Shown one piece after another: positions 5,149 through 7,774 of a DNA stretch of 7,774 nt (positions within the stretch are counted from its first letter, which is position 1; each line of letters opens with the position of its first letter). This stretch comes from Dehalococcoidales bacterium. GTDB taxonomy: Bacteria > Chloroflexota > Dehalococcoidia > Dehalococcoidales > UBA5760. Location: NCBI GenBank assembly GCA_028710655.1, contig JAQTTS010000096.1, forward strand, positions 1-7,774, in the 5' to 3' direction. The notes beneath the pieces were generated by a model that ran no database searches, was not told the origin of the DNA, and was given only the letters and a program-made list of their open reading frames with translations. The translations under genes were made by a program, and so were the position numbers.

Positions 5149-5449
5149 TCAGCCACCTCTAAACTGGATGGGCTTGTTGCTGATGGCTGCTCTCCTGCGG
5201 ATGGGTTATGAGATGAGCCGACCAATACCTACCAGCCATAAAGACGCGGCCTTACTCCTACCTGCAAATACTGGAGTAGACTCTCTGGAAGCGGAGTGGC
5301 CGGGTCTCCTCCCGTGGCAGAGAAAGGCTTCGGAAAAGGCAGTCGAGAACTATGCCGCCGTCCAGGAGAGGAAGTGGCATCGCTGGAACGAGGCGATGTT
5401 TGAACCCGACGGTAAGAAGCAGCAGCGAAAGAAACCATCCGGGAGTTAG
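5141..5449 (+). CDS. Hypothetical 102-aa protein with N-terminal hydrophobic segment
   Basis: ATG 5141 lies inside the end of the previous gene, with GGAG at a 6-base spacing. Residues 8-22 (NWMGLLLMAALLRMG) are hydrophobic and could be a short membrane anchor. They lack the positive N-terminus and cleavage site of a clear signal peptide. The middle (55-90) is tryptophan-rich and helical (LPWQRKASEKAVENYAAVQERKW), and the tail is strongly basic (KKQQRKKPSGS). No family recognised. A membrane-tethered nucleic-acid- or protein-binding role is possible. Same-strand packing and short spacing to the AbrB-like gene (4 bases) keep it in the operon. Confidence 0.68.
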   Translation: MSSQPPLNWMGLLLMAALLRMGYEMSRPIPTSHKDAALLLPANTGVDSLEAEWPGLLPWQRKASEKAVENYAAVQERKWHRWNEAMFEPDGKKQQRKKPSGS

Positions 5450-5453
5450 TCTG

Positions 5454-5639
5454 ATGCAGATAAAGGTTGAGCGGACGCTTCTAAAAGTAGGCGAAGATAG
5501 CTTTGCCGTGACTTTGCCCAAGGCATGGATATCCTACAAGCAGCTCAAGCATGGTGATGCGGTCGAGGTTATTGTTAACGACGATATCACCATCCGGGCC
5601 AAGCCAGTATCAGGTAAGAAAGTTGAGACCCAGAGATAG
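5454..5639 (+). CDS. AbrB/MazE/SpoVT-type swapped-hairpin protein
   Basis: 61 aa from ATG 5454, with GGGAG 8 bases upstream. The pattern LLKVGEDSFAVTLPKAW (9-25) followed by LKHGDAVEVIV (31-41) and ITIRAK (45-50) is the classic AbrB fold signature: a strand, the LPK turn, the hydrophobic helix, then GDxVEV. Such proteins dimerise through interleaved β-hairpins and bind DNA as transcription regulators or as antitoxins. No MazF- or PIN-type toxin partner is adjacent, so a regulator role for the operon is likelier than an antitoxin role. It is the last gene of block 1; the next gene, abiEi, has its own promoter about 60 bases further on. Confidence 0.8.
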   Translation: MQIKVERTLLKVGEDSFAVTLPKAWISYKQLKHGDAVEVIVNDDITIRAKPVSGKKVETQR

Positions 5640-5691
5640 CGGGCGCCTTTTCCTTAATCTAATAAACCCGGCACTTGTTTCTATTTGATAA

Positions 5692-5742
5692 CGTATTGTG
5701 CTATAATTGTTGGCTGAAAGGCAACAAAGATGACACAATACG
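5692..5742 (+). promoter_or_regulatory. Concentric inverted repeat, probable AbiEi operator
   Basis: Outer arms CGTATTGTG (5692-5700) and CACAATACG (5734-5742) are perfect 9-bp reverse complements. Inner arms TTGTTG (5707-5712) and CAACAA (5722-5727) are a perfect 6-bp pair. Both are centred on base 5717. ATTGT occurs at 5695-5699 and again at 5706-5710, 11 bp (one helical turn) apart, and the right arm mirrors this with ACAAA and ACAAT. The array covers the -10 element and the start codon of abiEi. AbiEi antitoxins are known to repress their own promoter by binding inverted repeats, which fits this position. Binding is inferred. Confidence 0.65.
5699..5707 (+). promoter_or_regulatory. Extended -10 promoter for abiEi-abiEii
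   Basis: TGCTATAAT is a perfect extended -10 element (TGnTATAAT). No good -35 hexamer lies at 16-18 bp upstream, which extended -10 promoters tolerate. Transcription would begin near 5714, giving a leader of about 15 bases before ATG 5730. It lies between the two left half-sites of the inverted repeat, so a bound repressor would block it. Confidence 0.65.
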
Positions 5743-6548
5743 ATAGAACTCTCGGTAGGACCGGAAGCAACTTGCTGACGGAGATGACCCGTCAGGGGAA
5801 GCGGATTTTTACCTTTGAGGACGCTGTCAAGGCTTATGGTAGTAGGGGGCAAAGCCTGCGCGGCCTATTATCTACCCTGGTTAAGCGGGGATGGCTTCTG
5901 CGTGTCGAAAAGGGTAAATACCTTATTTTACCGTTTGAAGCCGGACGTGAACGCGAATGGACCGAACACGAGTTCATCATCGCCTCCTACCTTATCGAGC
6001 CATACTACATAGGGTTTCGCAGTGCACTCAACTACTATGGCTATACGGAACAGGTTAGCCGGACGGTGTTCATTGCATCTACCCGCCGTAAGCTGAAATC
6101 GTCCCTGGATGTCTCCGGCGTGACCTATCGTTTTGTCTCTTTATCGGAGCGAAAATTTTTCGGATCCAGGCAGGTCTCCATTGACGGATACCAGGTATAT
6201 ATTTCAGAACCTGAAAAGACTATCGTGGATTGCCTTGACCAGCTACGTTACTGCGGCGGCATTTCCGAAGTGGCTAAGGCGCTATGGTACGGACGAGATG
6301 AGCTTGATTTTGTCAAGATGGCTGAGTACTCCCGCCGGAACGGTAACCGGGCTGCTAGCCAGCGGTTGGGATATCTAATCGAGCTACTTGACCTTAAAGC
6401 GGAAAAGGCAAGTGACATACTGCTTCAAAGTATCAGCAATCGGTATGCTCCACTTGATACTCTATCGGAGCTTAAGGGTAGGTATATCGACAGGTGGAAA
6501 GTAGTCGTAAATGTTCCTGATGATGAGCTTTCCCAGTGGAAGGAATAA
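5730..6548 (+). CDS. abiEi: AbiEi-type antitoxin and autorepressor
   Basis: 272 aa from ATG 5730, with AAAGG at 5717-5721 (8-base spacing). In the AbiE type IV toxin-antitoxin system this protein neutralises AbiEii without direct stable binding and represses the operon. Residues about 12-68 form a winged helix (IFTFEDAVKAYGSRGQSLRGLLSTLVKRGWLLRVEKGKYL, in segments), the N-terminal DNA-binding domain. The C-terminal antitoxin domain shows typical landmarks: YYIGFRSALNYYGYTEQVSRTVF (92-114), SEPEKTIVDCL (159-169) and AASQRLGYLIELL (208-220). Length matches the family. It is followed two bases later by the toxin gene, and its promoter lies within a large inverted repeat. GC is lower than in block 1, consistent with separate acquisition. 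Confidence 0.9.
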   Translation: MTQYDRTLGRTGSNLLTEMTRQGKRIFTFEDAVKAYGSRGQSLRGLLSTLVKRGWLLRVEKGKYLILPFEAGREREWTEHEFIIASYLIEPYYIGFRSALNYYGYTEQVSRTVFIASTRRKLKSSLDVSGVTYRFVSLSERKFFGSRQVSIDGYQVYISEPEKTIVDCLDQLRYCGGISEVAKALWYGRDELDFVKMAEYSRRNGNRAASQRLGYLIELLDLKAEKASDILLQSISNRYAPLDTLSELKGRYIDRWKVVVNVPDDELSQWKE

Positions 6549-6550
6549 TG

Positions 6551-7360
6551 ATGATATCCCGGGCCGAGCTTCAAAGATTAGCCAACCGTGAAAGAATAGC
6601 CTTGGGTACATTGGAGAAAGATTACGTTCTTACGGAGGTTCTGAAAGCCCTTTCTCTGGTGCCGACACTCAGCGAATTACTGGTATTTAAGGGTGGGACC
6701 GCCTTACGCAAGGTTTATTTCCCGGATTGGCGCTACTCTGAAGACCTGGATTTCACTGTCAAGCATGACATGACGAAAGAAGAGTTGCGGCAGGAGATCG
6801 ATAAGTGGTATCAACAGGTTAGGCTCGTGTCCGAAATACAGCTCACCACAAAAATGATGCACAAACCTAATGGCTATGCCCGTGTCAGGACGCAGTTCAT
6901 CGGCCCGTTATCCTATCCCGGTATGATTTTCATGGACTTGAGTTTTGATGAGCCATTATGCCTTGACCCCGAACGCAAGAAAGTGCTGGCTATGCCGTTT
7001 TCATCCGGGGAGCAAGAAGTACTGGCATATCCCCTTGAAGAACTGTTAGCGGAGAAAATAAGAAGCCTGCTGGAGCGCGGCAAATCCAGGGACTATTACG
7101 ATGTATGGAGACTTCTTAAGGAACAATCTTCCAGCTTAGACCTGGCACTTCTGGGCACAGTGCTACAAAAGAAGCTATCACACAAGAATCTAATCGTAAC
7201 AGGTATAGGTGACTTTTTGCCTCGAGATATAAAAGGGCTGAAACGATACTGGGGAAAAGACCTGGGACAGCAAATCGTCTCACTTCCGTCACTTGATGAA
7301 GTAATAGAGAAATTACGTGATTTGCTGGATAAATTTGTAGCTCCTTATCTGTCTTCCTAA
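6551..7360 (+). CDS. abiEii: AbiEii-type nucleotidyltransferase toxin
   Basis: 269 aa from ATG 6551. AAGGA at 6540-6544 is 6 bases away, and the protein then begins MISRAEL, as family members usually do. ATG 6548, overlapping the antitoxin stop, is an alternative. AbiEii toxins are DNA-polymerase-β-superfamily nucleotidyltransferases that act in the cytoplasm, arresting growth to block phage; related MenT enzymes modify tRNA. Visible motifs are FKGGTALRK (46-54) and SEDLDF with the metal-binding aspartates D65 and D67 (motif I), a third acidic position near D129 (IFMDLSFD), and LLAEKIRSLLERGKSRDYYDVWRL (165-188) with K169, R180, D181 and D184. All expected motifs are present, so the toxin looks intact. 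Length is close to the usual ~270-300 aa. Confidence 0.92.
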   Translation: MISRAELQRLANRERIALGTLEKDYVLTEVLKALSLVPTLSELLVFKGGTALRKVYFPDWRYSEDLDFTVKHDMTKEELRQEIDKWYQQVRLVSEIQLTTKMMHKPNGYARVRTQFIGPLSYPGMIFMDLSFDEPLCLDPERKKVLAMPFSSGEQEVLAYPLEELLAEKIRSLLERGKSRDYYDVWRLLKEQSSSLDLALLGTVLQKKLSHKNLIVTGIGDFLPRDIKGLKRYWGKDLGQQIVSLPSLDEVIEKLRDLLDKFVAPYLSS

Positions 7361-7400
7361 TAGCAAGTGCCACAGAATAAGTATCTCCGCCTATATTAAA

Positions 7401-7406
7401 AGGAGG
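7401..7406 (+). promoter_or_regulatory. Consensus ribosome binding site
   Basis: AGGAGG lies 4 bases before ATG 7411. It gives the SEC-C gene its own strong translation start despite a 50-base gap after the toxin. No convincing promoter or terminator is visible in that gap, so co-transcription with abiE is possible. Confidence 0.65.
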
Positions 7407-7410
7407 CACC

Positions 7411-7774
7411 ATGGTTAAAGTCGGACGAAATGATCCTTGTCCGTGTGGGAGCGGCAAGAAGTATAAGAGGTGTTGCCAACCGCTTGCTGAACGGATACAA
7501 AAGTTAATGGGTTCGAACAATACACTTATTCCTTTGGATGCATTTGCCGAAGGTAATAATGTTGATTCTGGAATCGCTAGAGCATATTATCAAACTGATT
7601 CTATTGACCTTTTGACCTGGAAAACAGGGGAACTAATTCTGCTTAATAATCTTACCGAGATAGTTAAGGCAATAGAACTATGTATCGCAAACAAGTTCTA
7701 CGTTTCTGCCCTTAAGCTGACATATGCAGCTATAGATAATCTGGCGTATCTCGGAACCAATCGTCAGACGGTGA
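7411..7774 (+). CDS. SEC-C zinc-motif protein of unknown function (3'-truncated)
   Basis: ATG 7411, with 121 codons visible and the frame open at the window edge. The N-terminus [19 protein letters not shown] is a textbook SEC-C motif (C10, C12, C21, C22) that binds zinc. In SecA this motif contacts SecB and the ribosome, and it is also appended to many unrelated proteins. Residues after 40 are not SecA-like. A helix with [15 protein letters not shown] (101-115) resembles segments in hypothetical proteins found near defence genes, but I cannot name the domain. GC is clearly lower (about 35-38% in sampled lines) than in the replication operon. Its position behind abiE suggests accessory or defence cargo. 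The missing C-terminus prevents a firmer call. Confidence 0.75.
   Translation, partial: MVKVGRNDPCPCGSGKKYKRCCQPLAERIQKLMGSNNTLIPLDAFAEGNNVDSGIARAYYQTDSIDLLTWKTGELILLNNLTEIVKAIELCIANKFYVSALKLTYAAIDNLAYLGTNRQTV

Noticed and set aside
5640..5680. Possible terminator after the AbrB-like gene (GGCGCC then CTTTTCC)
   Set aside because: No stem of useful length with a loop and U-tract can be formed; the only CGGG/CCCG pairing is 4 bp across a wide gap.
5675..5690. TTGTTT or TTGATA as a -35 box for the abiE promoter
   Set aside because: Their spacings to TATAAT are 21 and 11 bases, outside the normal range; an extended -10 explains the promoter better.
7367..7409. GTGCC/GGCAC inverted repeat before the SEC-C gene
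   Set aside because: A 5-bp stem with a large loop is expected by chance; it may graze the ribosome site but is too weak to call.
7116..7520. 134-aa minus-strand ORF across the abiEii end and the SEC-C start
   Set aside because: It is antisense to two well-supported genes and contains no motif.
1..7774. CRISPR array, tRNA, rRNA, insertion sequence or transposase
   Set aside because: No regularly spaced repeats, cloverleaf, transposase motif or terminal repeats were found by eye on either strand.

Overview
The window is densely packed bacterial DNA with every gene on the plus strand. It divides into two blocks. Strong AGGAGG-type ribosome binding sites, ATGA/TAATG-style start-stop overlaps and a moderately high GC content indicate a bacterium. 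The gene content (a DnaC-like helicase loader, a replisome-organiser-like protein, many tiny zinc and membrane proteins, and a terminal AbiE toxin-antitoxin pair) looks like the replication or early region of a prophage, plasmid or integrative element. It does not look like core chromosome. I cannot name the host. An uncultured anaerobic lineage such as Chloroflexota is only a guess from general style.

Block 1 (1-5639) reads as one long transcription unit with almost no intergenic space. In order it holds: the last codons of an upstream gene; a small replisome-organiser-like protein; a DnaC-like AAA+ helicase loader with a zinc ribbon; a CxxC protein; an unknown 155-aa protein; a 68-aa zinc-knuckle protein; a 73-aa double-pass membrane protein with a glycine zipper; a J-domain protein; a MoxR-like AAA+ ATPase fused to a winged helix; a 34-aa microprotein; a C2H2 finger/HTH/coiled-coil protein; two small unknown proteins; and an AbrB-like protein. 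No virion, terminase, integrase or conjugation gene is visible. The unusual part is a DnaC-type loader, a private J-domain co-chaperone and a MoxR-type remodelling ATPase in one operon. By analogy with lambda replication, where host DnaJ/DnaK remodels the helicase-loader complex, this could be a self-supplied primosome-remodelling set. That is inference.

Block 2 (5640-7774) is a defence cargo. It has an extended -10 promoter inside a large concentric inverted repeat, then the AbiEi antitoxin/repressor and the AbiEii nucleotidyltransferase toxin (a type IV toxin-antitoxin pair, two bases apart). After these comes a SEC-C zinc protein that runs off the window. Base composition falls stepwise: sampled 60-base lines are about 63-67% GC in block 1, about 47-48% in the abiE genes and about 35-38% in the SEC-C gene. 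This suggests the cargo has a different origin from the operon before it.
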